Positions 1-6,590 of a stretch of DNA of 7,196 bases are shown one piece after another. The notes under the pieces were generated by a model. That model ran no database searches. It saw only the letters and a list, made by a program, of their open reading frames with translations, and was not told the DNA's origin. This DNA is from Saccharicrinis sp. UBA6048 (GTDB lineage Bacteria; Bacteroidota; Bacteroidia; Bacteroidales; Marinilabiliaceae), in contig DIYS01000100.1 of assembly GCA_002429115.1 (NCBI GenBank), positions 1-7,196 of the forward strand. Reading direction: 5' to 3'. Position 1 is the stretch's first letter. The number at the start of each line of letters is the position of its first letter. The position numbers and the translations under genes were made by a program.

Positions 1-56
1 CAACACCTCTACAAACTGTACATTTCAAATCAACAAATACCCAAATCAACAATTCA
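1..56. repeat. Imperfect direct repeat, copy 1 (left of the MarC-family gene)
   Basis: This A/C-rich stretch aligns without gaps to positions 1080-1135, with 46 of 56 bases identical by hand count. It is built from words such as CAAATCAACAA and CAATTCAAC. The two copies flank the MarC-family gene and lie in the same orientation. Neither has an open reading frame. The copy may extend to the left, outside the window. It looks like a dispersed intergenic repeat rather than part of a gene; its function is unknown. Confidence 0.65.
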
Positions 57-157
57 ACACCCCCTAAACCCTGAACACTAAACTCTTCATCATACACCGC
101 TTAAGGCTCGCATCTTATTTACAGATGGCTTATTAAGCTGCGATCCTTTCTATCCGC

Positions 158-772
158 TTACTCTAAACCAAACGCCAGTTTAATCCCTTCTATTACCATT
201 CCTGTGCCGATAATGGCCAGTATCAGCCCCATCAGCTTGCCAATGACTGCGATTAAATTATCGCCCACTTTCTTCACTATTTGTTCACTGAAAGAAAATG
301 CCAAATAGGTTAGATAAATGATCAATGCAAATATGGCAACCACAATACCTATATGAATAAAATCAGCACCCGCTACACTATTCATCGCCGTTACAATGGT
401 ACCAGGGCCAGCCAGTATCGGTATGGCCAAGGGTGAAATTGCCAAGTTGTCGTTCGGCGCATTATCGTTGTGGTGAATCTTCGATTTTTTGGACATCAAC
501 ATTTCAAATCCAACATAGAAAATCGGTATCCCTCCAGTCATTTTAAATGCCGGAATGGTTATACCAAACAGCTCGAATATATATTTACCGGCAATAATAA
601 AAGTCACAACAATTATGAAGGCTGTAAGCGTTGAAGTTTTGGCAATCTTCTTTTTGCTATCTGCACTCTCACCTTCAACCAATCCTAAAAATATTGGCGT
701 ATTAGCGATTGGGTTCATAATGGCAAAAAAGCTTGTAAATACAGTTAAGGCGTAGGTAAATAGGTTATCCAT
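158..772 (-). CDS. MarC-family integral membrane protein
   Basis: This is a 204-residue inner-membrane protein of the MarC family (formerly UPF0056), close to the family's usual length of about 200-220 residues. About six hydrophobic segments can be read, near residues 4-30, 48-68, 76-94, 112-132, 138-160 and 176-200. The family signatures are present: an N-P motif in the first segment (N20-P21, then P26) and PLAIPILAGPGT at residues 114-125, probably a re-entrant or pore-like segment. A charged loop rich in K, H, N and D (95-110) separates the two halves. The substrate is unknown. The name comes from the E. coli mar locus, but a direct role in multidrug resistance was later not supported. 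The ATG at 772 is chosen because it gives the usual short N-terminus before the first membrane segment; the bases before it are A-rich with no clear ribosome-binding site. The gene is transcribed divergently from the helicase-nuclease and seems to stand alone. No TAnnTTTG box was found upstream. Confidence 0.93.
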   Translation of the reverse strand: MDNLFTYALTVFTSFFAIMNPIANTPIFLGLVEGESADSKKKIAKTSTLTAFIIVVTFIIAGKYIFELFGITIPAFKMTGGIPIFYVGFEMLMSKKSKIHHNDNAPNDNLAISPLAIPILAGPGTIVTAMNSVAGADFIHIGIVVAIFALIIYLTYLAFSFSEQIVKKVGDNLIAVIGKLMGLILAIIGTGMVIEGIKLAFGLE

Positions 773-926
773 TGTTTAATATTTAGAATTTGTGTCCTAC
801 GATGAAGTTAGAGAATATTTGGTAATAGTACTAAATCAGCTCTTTCCAAAATGAATGCGAGGTGCGAGATTAAGTACCCACCCGGTGCTAATTTGCAGCA
901 CATGCTTATAAAATCAAACACATAGA

Positions 927-1027
927 CGCAGAGGCACGGAGATTTTGGAATGAATGCGGTGGTATTTAAACCCGTCTGGTTTTATTTTCAAGACCTTCAT
1001 TTCTCTGCATTTTTCGTGCCCTCTGCG
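927..1027. repeat. Inverted repeat with CGCAGAGG-type arms
   Basis: The left arm CGCAGAGGCACGGA (927-940) is the near reverse complement of the right arm TCGTGCCCTCTGCG (1014-1027). The pairing CGCAGAGG/CCTCTGCG plus CACG/CGTG is interrupted by one bulged base. About 73 bases lie between the arms, with no open reading frame. Words of the kind 'cgcagaggcacggag ... ctctgcggttaaaaa' are, from general knowledge, widespread intergenic repeats in bacterial genomes and often flank small ORFs. This copy may be an empty or eroded element of that sort; that last point is inference. Confidence 0.6.
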
Positions 1028-1079
1028 GTTAAAAATGATTCTAAAGAAATTAATTAGTTCAATTCGTAAAATTCGCGGA

Positions 1080-1135
1080 CAACACCTCCACAAGCTGTAA
1101 ATCCCAAATCAGCAATTAAGCAAATCAACCATTCA
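1080..1135. repeat. Imperfect direct repeat, copy 2 (right of the MarC-family gene)
   Basis: This is the second copy of the A/C-rich repeat at 1-56, same orientation, 1079 bases away, with 46 of 56 positions identical. It begins with CAACACCTC in both copies. It is followed at 1141-1150 by a further partial word, TCAACAATTC, which also occurs in copy 1. It ends about 25 bases before the -7 box of the helicase-nuclease gene, so it could influence that promoter, but nothing in the sequence shows this. Confidence 0.65.
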
Positions 1136-1160
1136 CTAGCTCAACAATTCGAAAATTCCT

Positions 1161-1168
1161 TATTTTTG
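1161..1168 (+). promoter_or_regulatory. Bacteroidota-type -7 promoter element for the helicase-nuclease gene
   Basis: TATTTTTG matches the Bacteroidota -7 consensus TAnnTTTG exactly. It ends 19 bases before the ATG at 1188, so transcription would start near 1173-1176 and leave a very short leader. No convincing -33 TTTG box is seen at the expected distance. The same octamer precedes the serine hydrolase gene on the other strand. No Shine-Dalgarno sequence is visible before the ATG, as is usual in this phylum. Confidence 0.6.
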
Positions 1169-1187
1169 ATAGCAAAGAAAATCGTTC

Positions 1188-4100
1188 ATGTCACAATTAA
1201 AGATATACCGTGCCTCAGCCGGATCAGGTAAGACCTATACCCTTTCAGGTGAATTTATTAAGCTCTTGTTTCAAGACCCTCAAAGCTATCGAAGTATATT
1301 GGCGGTGACCTTCACCAATAAAGCTACAGCGGAAATGAAAAGCCGCATACTGGAGAATCTGCATGCCCTGGCCACTGCTTCTCAGCCCGATTATCTGGAT
1401 GAGCTGATGAAAATCCATGATAAGCCTGAAGCCTACATTCGAAAGGTTGCAAAAAGCCTATTGATCAATATCCTGAATGATTTTTCGAAATTCTCTATTA
1501 ATACCATCGATAGCTTTTTCCAGAAGGTCATTCGCTCCTTTGCCTATGAGGCCAACCTGCCGGCCAATTTCAAGGTAGAGCTGGATTCGGAGCGCATTCT
1601 TTCACAAGCCGTCGATAATCTGCTTCGCGAACTGGAACTTAAGGGAAATGAAGATCTTAAGGAGTGGCTGATCAAGCATACCCTCTCGAAGATTGAAGAA
1701 GGCAAAGACTGGAATATTGCACAGGAGCTTAACACTCTGGGTAAAGAAGTATTTAAGGAGGAGTTTCAAAGCCTCAAGCCTGAGGTATTAGAGAAACTGC
1801 GTGATAAGAAGCTGCTCAACAGCTATCGCTATACTTTAAAAAAGTTTTGTGACCAATTTGAGGAAAGTATTCAGAAAGCGGCTCAAAGTGGAATAGATGC
1901 CTTAAAAACTTATGCTGTCAATTGGGATATATTACAGGGTAAATCACGTTCGCCACTTAAAAAGCTGGAAAAGCTTGTCAATGTAAGCAAAACAGCCGAT
2001 TACCTTGAGATACTCAAGCTGGAGTCATTGGTTGATAATCCGGAGGCCTGCTTTCACAGTAAAAACTCAGAGTCGGACAATAGCATTATCATCGACTCCT
2101 TTAATGGCGGATTAAACGATGCTTTGAAAGAACTGGTGACCATGCTCAACGAGCGCAAAACCAATTATTTTACCGCTAAGGCCATCCTATCAAACTTAAA
2201 TGCCCTGGGCATTACCACAGATATAGCCCTTAAAGTCAATGAGCTGGCTCGTAATGAGAATTTATTTCTATTGGCCGATGCCAACCGTCTCTTGCACGAG
2301 ATTATTGACGAAAACGAAGCCCCATTTATTTATGAGAAAACGGGCACACGCTTTCAGCATTATATGATAGATGAGTTTCAGGATACGTCACGCCTACAGT
2401 GGAGCAACTTCAAGCCTTTACTGCAAAACAGTGTGAGCGATGGTAATACGGCTTTGATCGTGGGTGATGTTAAACAATCGATCTACCGCTGGCGTAATTC
2501 CGACTGGAAATTGTTGAGCGACCAGGTGAATATTGATTTTGCCGCCCACGGTATTAATCCGATGACGCTGGACACCAACTGGCGAAGTACAGAAAATGTC
2601 ATCACCTTCAATAACATCGTGTTTGCCGGTGCATCGCGTATGTTGCAACATGAGTTTATTAATTCATCGAAAGAAGCCATTGCCGAAGAAGATATACCGG
2701 CCGACCTGCAACAAAAGATAAGCATTGCCTATAACGACACCGTGCAACAGGTATCAGCCAAGTCGGTGGGCTCGGGCGGATTTATACATTTGGGCTTTCT
2801 GAATGGTAAAAACGCTGAGTTCAGAGCCAATGCCACCGAAGAAGCGGTTATACAAATAGAACGCCTGCTCGAAAAAGGCTATCAATACGAGGATATTTGC
2901 ATCCTTGTGCGACGTAAAAGCGAAGGACAGGAAATTTCAGAAGCATTGCTGTCGGGTATCTACTCGCCTAAAGAGCAGAAACATCCGGTGATTTCTAACG
3001 AGACCTTATTACTCAGCAGTTCACCGGCGGTCAACCTGGTTATTCAGCAGATAAAATACATACAAGACCCCGACAATGAGGTTTTCGAAGCCTTTATCAA
3101 GCTCTATAGCCATTTTTACCAGAGCCATGACCTGGATGATATATCCACCTGTGAAACGACAGTTTTACACGATGAAAACCAATCGCGCTTCGATGATCTT
3201 TCGATGCAGCTGCTGGAACTTAAAGGACAACCTCTGTTTGAGATGGCCGAAGCACTGGTACGTCGATTACCTGATAACCTGCATCAGAACCAGTTTGTCT
3301 TTCTACAGGGATTTTTGGATGCCGTGCGTGACTATGTTACCAACTACTCGGTGAATGCCCACGATTTTATCAATTGGTGGGATGATAAAGGACATAGCAC
3401 CGCCATCTCAGTGCCCGAAGGACAGAATGCCATTAACGTGATGACGATTCACAAATCGAAAGGTCTGGAGTTTAAAGCGGTGGTTATTCCTTATTGCAAC
3501 TGGGATATCGACGACAAAGGCCACAGCAGTCTGGTATGGTGTCGTCCGCAAATCGAACCTTTCAATGAGCTGGAACTGTTACCGGTCAATTATTCGTCAA
3601 ACCTGCTACATACAATCTTTATCGAGGAATATCTGACCGAGCGACTGCATCAATTTGTTGATAATCTCAATCTCTTATATGTGGCACTCACCCGTGCCGA
3701 AGAGAGCTTGGTTATACTGGGCGAAAAACCTGCCAAAACAGGTGGGTTGAAGAACGTTTCCCATTTGTTACTCCGGCTGATCAACCAGTTTAATATGCTG
3801 TCGGGTATTGATGAGCAATTGATCAAACAGCTGACCGATAGTTGGAACGATGAAGAGTCTGTCTTTGAATTTGGTCGTATCCCAAAGCAAAAAGCCAAAG
3901 CCGCAGAAACGAAGGTTCAGGCAACTCAGTTTAAAACCACTGAGTACGGTTCGCGCATTAAGATACACCCGGAAAGTGCGGCGATGAACACACCTGACAG
4001 CCTTAAACATATTAAGCACGGTAAGCTGATGCACCGCCTCTTTGAGTTAATCGTTTATGCCGACGATGTGGATACCGCCATTACTAAGCTCGTACTTAAC

Positions 4101-4460
4101 GGTCAGCTTAAGACATCGGATAAAGAGAGTGTGCGCAAGTTTGTCGGCAGCAAGATCAATCAGGAAAATGTAAAGAGTTGGTTTAGCAAAGAAAATAAGG
4201 TCATCAATGAAGGAACGATCATGGTACCAACAGGCACGTATCGTCCCGATAGGGTCATCATTAATGATGATATAGTAACAGTAGTCGACTACAAATTTGG
4301 TGAGCTAAAACAGGAGAAACATGCACTTCAGGTAAAGCGCTACATGGACTTGCTTAAAAAGATGGGCTATAACTCTATCAAAGGCTATATCTGGTACCTA
4401 CGCAATGAGGATGAAGTGATTGATGTCACTGATCAGGCTGTGCAGGGAAGCCTATTTTAA
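1188..4460 (+). CDS. AddA/RecB-like UvrD-family helicase with C-terminal nuclease domain
   Basis: This 1090-residue protein should unwind and resect DNA ends in double-strand-break repair, feeding RecA-dependent recombination in the cytoplasm. Superfamily 1A helicase motifs are intact: Walker A ASAGSGKT (9-16), motif Ia TFTNKATAEM (41-50), the AddA/RecB-type INTIDSFFQK (104-113), Walker B DEFQD (395-399), motif III GDVKQSIYRWR (426-436), motif IV NWRSTEN (464-470), motif V MTIHKSKGLEF (752-762) and motif VI LYVALTRAEE (830-839, arginine finger R836). The C-terminal PD-(D/E)XK nuclease also looks active: G945-H949, D1021 in RPDR, D1034 and K1036 in VVDYK, and Q1048/Y1052 of the QxxxY motif. 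Length is slightly below typical AddA (about 1230 residues). A helicase plus nuclease in one chain fits AddA or RecB and excludes UvrD, Rep and PcrA. The first ATG fits, placing Walker A about ten residues in, as in the family. The expected AddB/RecC-like partner is not in the window; the gene appears to be transcribed from its own promoter. Confidence 0.93.
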   Translation: MSQLKIYRASAGSGKTYTLSGEFIKLLFQDPQSYRSILAVTFTNKATAEMKSRILENLHALATASQPDYLDELMKIHDKPEAYIRKVAKSLLINILNDFSKFSINTIDSFFQKVIRSFAYEANLPANFKVELDSERILSQAVDNLLRELELKGNEDLKEWLIKHTLSKIEEGKDWNIAQELNTLGKEVFKEEFQSLKPEVLEKLRDKKLLNSYRYTLKKFCDQFEESIQKAAQSGIDALKTYAVNWDILQGKSRSPLKKLEKLVNVSKTADYLEILKLESLVDNPEACFHSKNSESDNSIIIDSFNGGLNDALKELVTMLNERKTNYFTAKAILSNLNALGITTDIALKVNELARNENLFLLADANRLLHEIIDENEAPFIYEKTGTRFQHYMIDEFQDTSRLQWSNFKPLLQNSVSDGNTALIVGDVKQSIYRWRNSDWKLLSDQVNIDFAAHGINPMTLDTNWRSTENVITFNNIVFAGASRMLQHEFINSSKEAIAEEDIPADLQQKISIAYNDTVQQVSAKSVGSGGFIHLGFLNGKNAEFRANATEEAVIQIERLLEKGYQYEDICILVRRKSEGQEISEALLSGIYSPKEQKHPVISNETLLLSSSPAVNLVIQQIKYIQDPDNEVFEAFIKLYSHFYQSHDLDDISTCETTVLHDENQSRFDDLSMQLLELKGQPLFEMAEALVRRLPDNLHQNQFVFLQGFLDAVRDYVTNYSVNAHDFINWWDDKGHSTAISVPEGQNAINVMTIHKSKGLEFKAVVIPYCNWDIDDKGHSSLVWCRPQIEPFNELELLPVNYSSNLLHTIFIEEYLTERLHQFVDNLNLLYVALTRAEESLVILGEKPAKTGGLKNVSHLLLRLINQFNMLSGIDEQLIKQLTDSWNDEESVFEFGRIPKQKAKAAETKVQATQFKTTEYGSRIKIHPESAAMNTPDSLKHIKHGKLMHRLFELIVYADDVDTAITKLVLNGQLKTSDKESVRKFVGSKINQENVKSWFSKENKVINEGTIMVPTGTYRPDRVIINDDIVTVVDYKFGELKQEKHALQVKRYMDLLKKMGYNSIKGYIWYLRNEDEVIDVTDQAVQGSLF

Positions 4461-4516
4461 GTGAAAAGTGAATAATGAAAAGTGAAGAGTAAAAGTTTAA
4501 GCGAAGGGTGGTGAGC

Positions 4517-4535
4517 GAAAAACTAAAAGTGAAAA
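4517..4535 (+). repeat. Left inner arm of a perfect 19-bp inverted repeat
   Basis: GAAAAACTAAAAGTGAAAA is the exact reverse complement of 4931-4949. It lies 34 bases before the ATG of the four-helix-bundle gene. In a transcript spanning both arms, this would form a 19-base-pair, A/U-rich stem with the whole gene in its loop of 395 bases. Confidence 0.85.
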
Positions 4536-4569
4536 GTCGAATGGCTAACCAAACCAAAAATCTAAAAAT

Positions 4570-4929
4570 ATGAAAAGTAGTCCTTTGAAGGATAAAAGTT
4601 ATCAGTTTGCAATTCAAATTGTTGAACTGGCACGTGAGTTACAGCACAATAAGGAATTCGTTATTAGTCGTCAGGTTCTTAGGAGCGGAACTGCTGTTGG
4701 TGCTTTGATCAGGGAAGCTGAATTTGCACAAAGTAAACCAGATTTTATTAGTAAAATGAGCATAGCCCTTAAAGAAGCTAATGAAACTGACTTCTGGCTA
4801 AATCTCTTGTTTGATACGAGCTACATAACCCAAATCCAATATGACGCTTTAATTAATCCGTGTAAAGAACTAATAGCTATGCTTGTTGCAACAGTCAACA
4901 CCACAAAATCAAGGCTCAATAAAACCTGA
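4570..4929 (+). CDS. Four-helix-bundle protein (S23/23S rRNA intervening-sequence family)
   Basis: This is a 119-residue, largely helical cytoplasmic protein of the bacterial four-helix-bundle family (TIGR02436; related to the ORFs of 23S rRNA intervening sequences and to the Avd accessory protein of diversity-generating retroelements). The family signature is clear: RSGTAVGALIREA (38-50), then DFISKMSIALKEANETDFWL (58-77), with conserved R38, S39, G40, G44, R48, E49, K62, K68, E69, E72 and W76. Length matches the family's usual 110-130 residues. The biochemical role of free-standing members is unknown; basic residues and the Avd precedent suggest nucleic-acid binding, but that is inference. 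The ATG at 4570 gives the standard N-terminus (short lead-in, then 'YQFAIQIVELA'); upstream is A-rich with no ribosome-binding site. The gene lies wholly inside an inverted-repeat block, and the right 19-base arm begins two bases after its last stop-codon base. No own promoter box was recognised, so read-through from the helicase-nuclease gene is possible. Confidence 0.92.
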   Translation: MKSSPLKDKSYQFAIQIVELARELQHNKEFVISRQVLRSGTAVGALIREAEFAQSKPDFISKMSIALKEANETDFWLNLLFDTSYITQIQYDALINPCKELIAMLVATVNTTKSRLNKT

Positions 4930-4930
4930 T

Positions 4931-4949
4931 TTTTCACTTTTAGTTTTTC
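4931..4949 (-). repeat. Right inner arm of a perfect 19-bp inverted repeat
   Basis: TTTTCACTTTTAGTTTTTC is the exact reverse complement of 4517-4535 and starts just after the TGA stop of the four-helix-bundle gene (4927-4929). A 13-base part of it (CTTTTAGTTTTTC) is repeated directly at 4991-5003. Confidence 0.85.
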
Positions 4950-5019
4950 TCCTTTCACTTAAATCTTCACTTATCCCTATTCACTATTAACTTTTAGTTT
5001 TTCACTATTATCTTTTCAC

Positions 5020-6348
5020 TTAGTAAATAACTTGCGGACGCTTTCTTGCATTCGCCCAGGTGTTATCCATTTCAAAAAGGTCGTAATCAGGCCAATCTTT
5101 TACGCTACGTAAGCCACGATCCATCATACGAGAGATGTCGTTAGCCAAAGCAGGACCTTTCCAGCTGCCGGTATTAAACAGAACTACATACGATAAACCA
5201 TCATCTTTACGAACTAAAAGTGCCGATGTTCCCGCCAAAGTACCTGTACGATACCAGGCATTGGAGCGTATACGGCGCCATCCCAGCGGACCATAATCGT
5301 TTTGCTCCGGATCAACCATTCGCTGAATACTTTCCGGTTGTAGAAAATCAGGGTATGAGTCAAAGCCATCAATGGCCAGCATCAATTTCATCAGATCGGT
5401 AGATGAGGCAATCCAACCGCCTGCAGCACCCAATGCATACATATCATTGCCACCATAAGTTCGCAGCACCTCTCCTTCAGCACCACTATGATCGGCTACA
5501 TAAAAGGTAGGAGTCGGCTCATAATATTTAACTTCCAGCTCGGCCCTTTCATATAAGTGACTGCCACCAATACGCATATCGAAAATACCCAATGGATACA
5601 ATAAGTTGGTTTGAATGTACTTCTCATAATCCATTCCTGATGCTTTCGCAATCACCTCACCCAATACCATATATCCCAGATTAGAATAATAAGAGCCTTG
5701 TCCTGGCGTAAAGTGCAGTCGTTTGTTTAGTACAAATCGAATGATATCGGATTTACTGACTGGTAAATCTTTCTTTAATGAGCGCGCCACAGTTGTTGGC
5801 ATAAACATCTGATCACCCCAACGAGTGGTCCATCCACCGCTATGCTCCAACAGGTGACGAACCGTAATATCTTCCACACGCTTATCACGATAATTCAGAT
5901 AAGCAGAGTCGTTTAATAATCCTTCAGCACCGAATACTTTATCATCGAGTTGAAGTGCCCCCTGCTCCTGCAAGCGCATCACACCAGCCGCTGTAATAAG
6001 CTTTGATACACTGGCTATTCTGAATAAATGACTTGGTTCAACGGTTGTTTCTGATTCCTTATCTGCATACCCAAACCCTTTGGCATAAATAAGTTTTCCT
6101 TCTTTGGCAACAGCCACAGAAGCACCTTCCAGCATTTCACGTCGCATAAAACGATCCATCTGCTTTTCCAATCCATGAAACTCCTCGTTCTCAGAAACAA
6201 ATCCGGGTAAATGAAAAGAGGTGGCATTATTACTTGGAGGGTTGAAATCACTGCCGTACGACTCAGTTACAGGGTTGACCATTGATGATGTCACCCAAAT
6301 GGTACTGGCTAAACCAAAGGTAATAACTGCTTTATATAAAAACTTCAT
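5020..6348 (-). CDS. Exported serine hydrolase, class C beta-lactamase-like fold
   Basis: This 442-residue protein belongs to the beta-lactamase/penicillin-binding-protein-like serine hydrolases (Pfam Beta-lactamase, PF00144), which include class C beta-lactamases, D-aminopeptidases and esterases. An N-terminal hydrophobic stretch (about residues 5-22) after M-K-F-L-Y-K looks like a signal peptide or anchor; there is no lipobox cysteine. The nucleophile motif SxxK is S113-V-S-K116 and the YxN motif is Y221-S-N223. The third motif, usually KTG or HxG, reads R367-T-G369 in 'WYRTGTLAGTS'. Other family landmarks are VRHLLEHSGG (163-172), FTPGQGSYYSNLGYMVLGEV (213-232) and LGAAGGWIASSTDL (306-319). 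It probably acts in the periplasm or at the cell surface on a peptide, ester or peptidoglycan-derived substrate; true beta-lactamase activity should not be assumed. Its stop codon lies inside the repeat block on its 3' side. It converges on the four-helix-bundle gene and has its own promoter box (6372-6379). Confidence 0.9.
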   Translation of the reverse strand: MKFLYKAVITFGLASTIWVTSSMVNPVTESYGSDFNPPSNNATSFHLPGFVSENEEFHGLEKQMDRFMRREMLEGASVAVAKEGKLIYAKGFGYADKESETTVEPSHLFRIASVSKLITAAGVMRLQEQGALQLDDKVFGAEGLLNDSAYLNYRDKRVEDITVRHLLEHSGGWTTRWGDQMFMPTTVARSLKKDLPVSKSDIIRFVLNKRLHFTPGQGSYYSNLGYMVLGEVIAKASGMDYEKYIQTNLLYPLGIFDMRIGGSHLYERAELEVKYYEPTPTFYVADHSGAEGEVLRTYGGNDMYALGAAGGWIASSTDLMKLMLAIDGFDSYPDFLQPESIQRMVDPEQNDYGPLGWRRIRSNAWYRTGTLAGTSALLVRKDDGLSYVVLFNTGSWKGPALANDISRMMDRGLRSVKDWPDYDLFEMDNTWANARKRPQVIY

Positions 6349-6371
6349 TAAACGTCTATTCTATTCAGCAA

Positions 6372-6379
6372 CAAAAATA
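6372..6379 (-). promoter_or_regulatory. Bacteroidota-type -7 promoter element for the serine hydrolase gene
   Basis: On the minus strand these bases read TATTTTTG, an exact match to TAnnTTTG and identical to the box before the helicase-nuclease gene. The box ends 23 bases before the ATG at 6348, implying a short leader. A TTG (6397-6395 on the minus strand) lies 15 bases upstream, closer than the usual spacing for the -33 element, so only the -7 box is supported. Confidence 0.6.
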
Positions 6380-6464
6380 ATGGTTTCATCTGAGCAATAA
6401 AATTATCGAATCAATAATTCTATCTTTCATGACCCTACCTATAATTTGCAAGCTTTTACTATTT

Positions 6465-6566
6465 CCCGCTGATTACGCAGATTACCACAGAACTTTTCCG
6501 ATTTTATGATATTAGTTTACCATTTGAGAGATTATACTTTCAGCGAAAATTTGCGTTATCTGCGGG
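6465..6566. repeat. Inverted repeat with CCCGCWGATTACGC-type arms
   Basis: CCCGCTGATTACGC (6465-6478) and GCGTTATCTGCGGG (6553-6566) are reverse complements at 12 of 14 positions. The 74 bases between them have no open reading frame. Words such as 'cgcagattacgcagatt ... atctgcggg' are, from general knowledge, common dispersed intergenic repeats in Bacteroidota and related genomes. It lies between two genes on the same strand, upstream of the serine hydrolase promoter. Confidence 0.6.
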
Positions 6567-6572
6567 CTGTAA

Positions 6573-6590
6573 AATTCCGTAAGCGGAATT
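6573..6590 (-). terminator. Possible intrinsic terminator of the thioredoxin-like gene
   Basis: A perfect 7-base-pair hairpin, AATTCCG-CTTA-CGGAATT on the minus strand, starts 18 bases after the stop codon of the thioredoxin-like gene and is followed by TTTTACAG when the last stem bases are counted. The stem has only three G-C pairs and the T-tract is short, so it is a modest terminator at best. The position, between two same-strand genes of which the second has its own promoter, supports the call. Confidence 0.45.

Larger units (their letters stand above)
773..1187. other. Intergenic region between divergent genes, mostly degenerate repeats
   Basis: No gene is supported in these 415 bases. 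From left to right they hold an unremarkable part (773-920), where a MarC-gene promoter should lie but no good box was found; an inverted repeat built from CGCAGAGGCACGGAG-type words (927-1027); two imperfect copies of a 9-base word (AATTCGTAA at 1061-1069 and AATTCGCGG at 1070-1078); the second copy of the A/C-rich direct repeat (1080-1135); and the promoter of the helicase-nuclease (1161-1168). Confidence 0.7.
4458..5022. repeat. Inverted-repeat block of GTGAAAAGT words enclosing a small gene
   Basis: The space between the helicase-nuclease and the serine hydrolase is filled by a repeat block with the four-helix-bundle gene in its centre. The left side (4458-4540) is rich in GTGAAAAGT and GAAAAACTAAAAGTG words; the right side (4931-5022) holds their reverse complements. 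The outermost match is TAAGTGAAAAG at 4458-4468 against CTTTTCACTTA at 5012-5022. The strongest inner match is a perfect 19-base pair (4517-4535 with 4931-4949). On the right, CTTTTAGTTTTTC also occurs twice (4937-4949 and 4991-5003). The outer repeats include the stop codons of both flanking genes. The block may be a small mobile or formerly mobile element; no transposase is present. Confidence 0.7.

Noticed and set aside
105..146. Imperfect inverted repeat (105-116 / 135-146, 10 of 12 pairing) after the MarC-family gene, as a possible terminator.
   Set aside because: The loop is long, pairing is imperfect and no T-tract follows on the minus strand.
555..755. A 66-codon plus-strand frame antisense to the MarC-family gene.
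   Set aside because: It is the mirror of hydrophobic codons in a well-supported membrane protein and has no start signals of its own.
885..901. Small hairpin GTGCT/AGCAC in the intergenic region.
   Set aside because: A five-base stem of this kind is expected by chance, and it is not placed after a gene end.
2418..4034. Several open frames of 60-90 codons on the opposite strand and in other frames of the helicase-nuclease gene.
   Set aside because: They lie wholly inside a gene whose full-length protein matches its family from end to end, and none shows a recognisable motif.
4541..4573. A 10-codon reading frame whose TGA overlaps the ATG of the four-helix-bundle gene, as in a translationally coupled leader peptide.
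   Set aside because: It is very short, A-rich and lacks a ribosome-binding site; an ATGA overlap arises easily by chance in this composition.
4458..5022. Diversity-generating retroelement, because Avd belongs to the same four-helix-bundle family.
   Set aside because: There is no reverse transcriptase, no template/variable repeat pair and no target gene in the window.
4458..5022. CRISPR array, because of the repeated GTGAAAAGT words.
   Set aside because: The words are irregularly spaced, degenerate and occur in both orientations; there are no uniform spacers and no cas genes.
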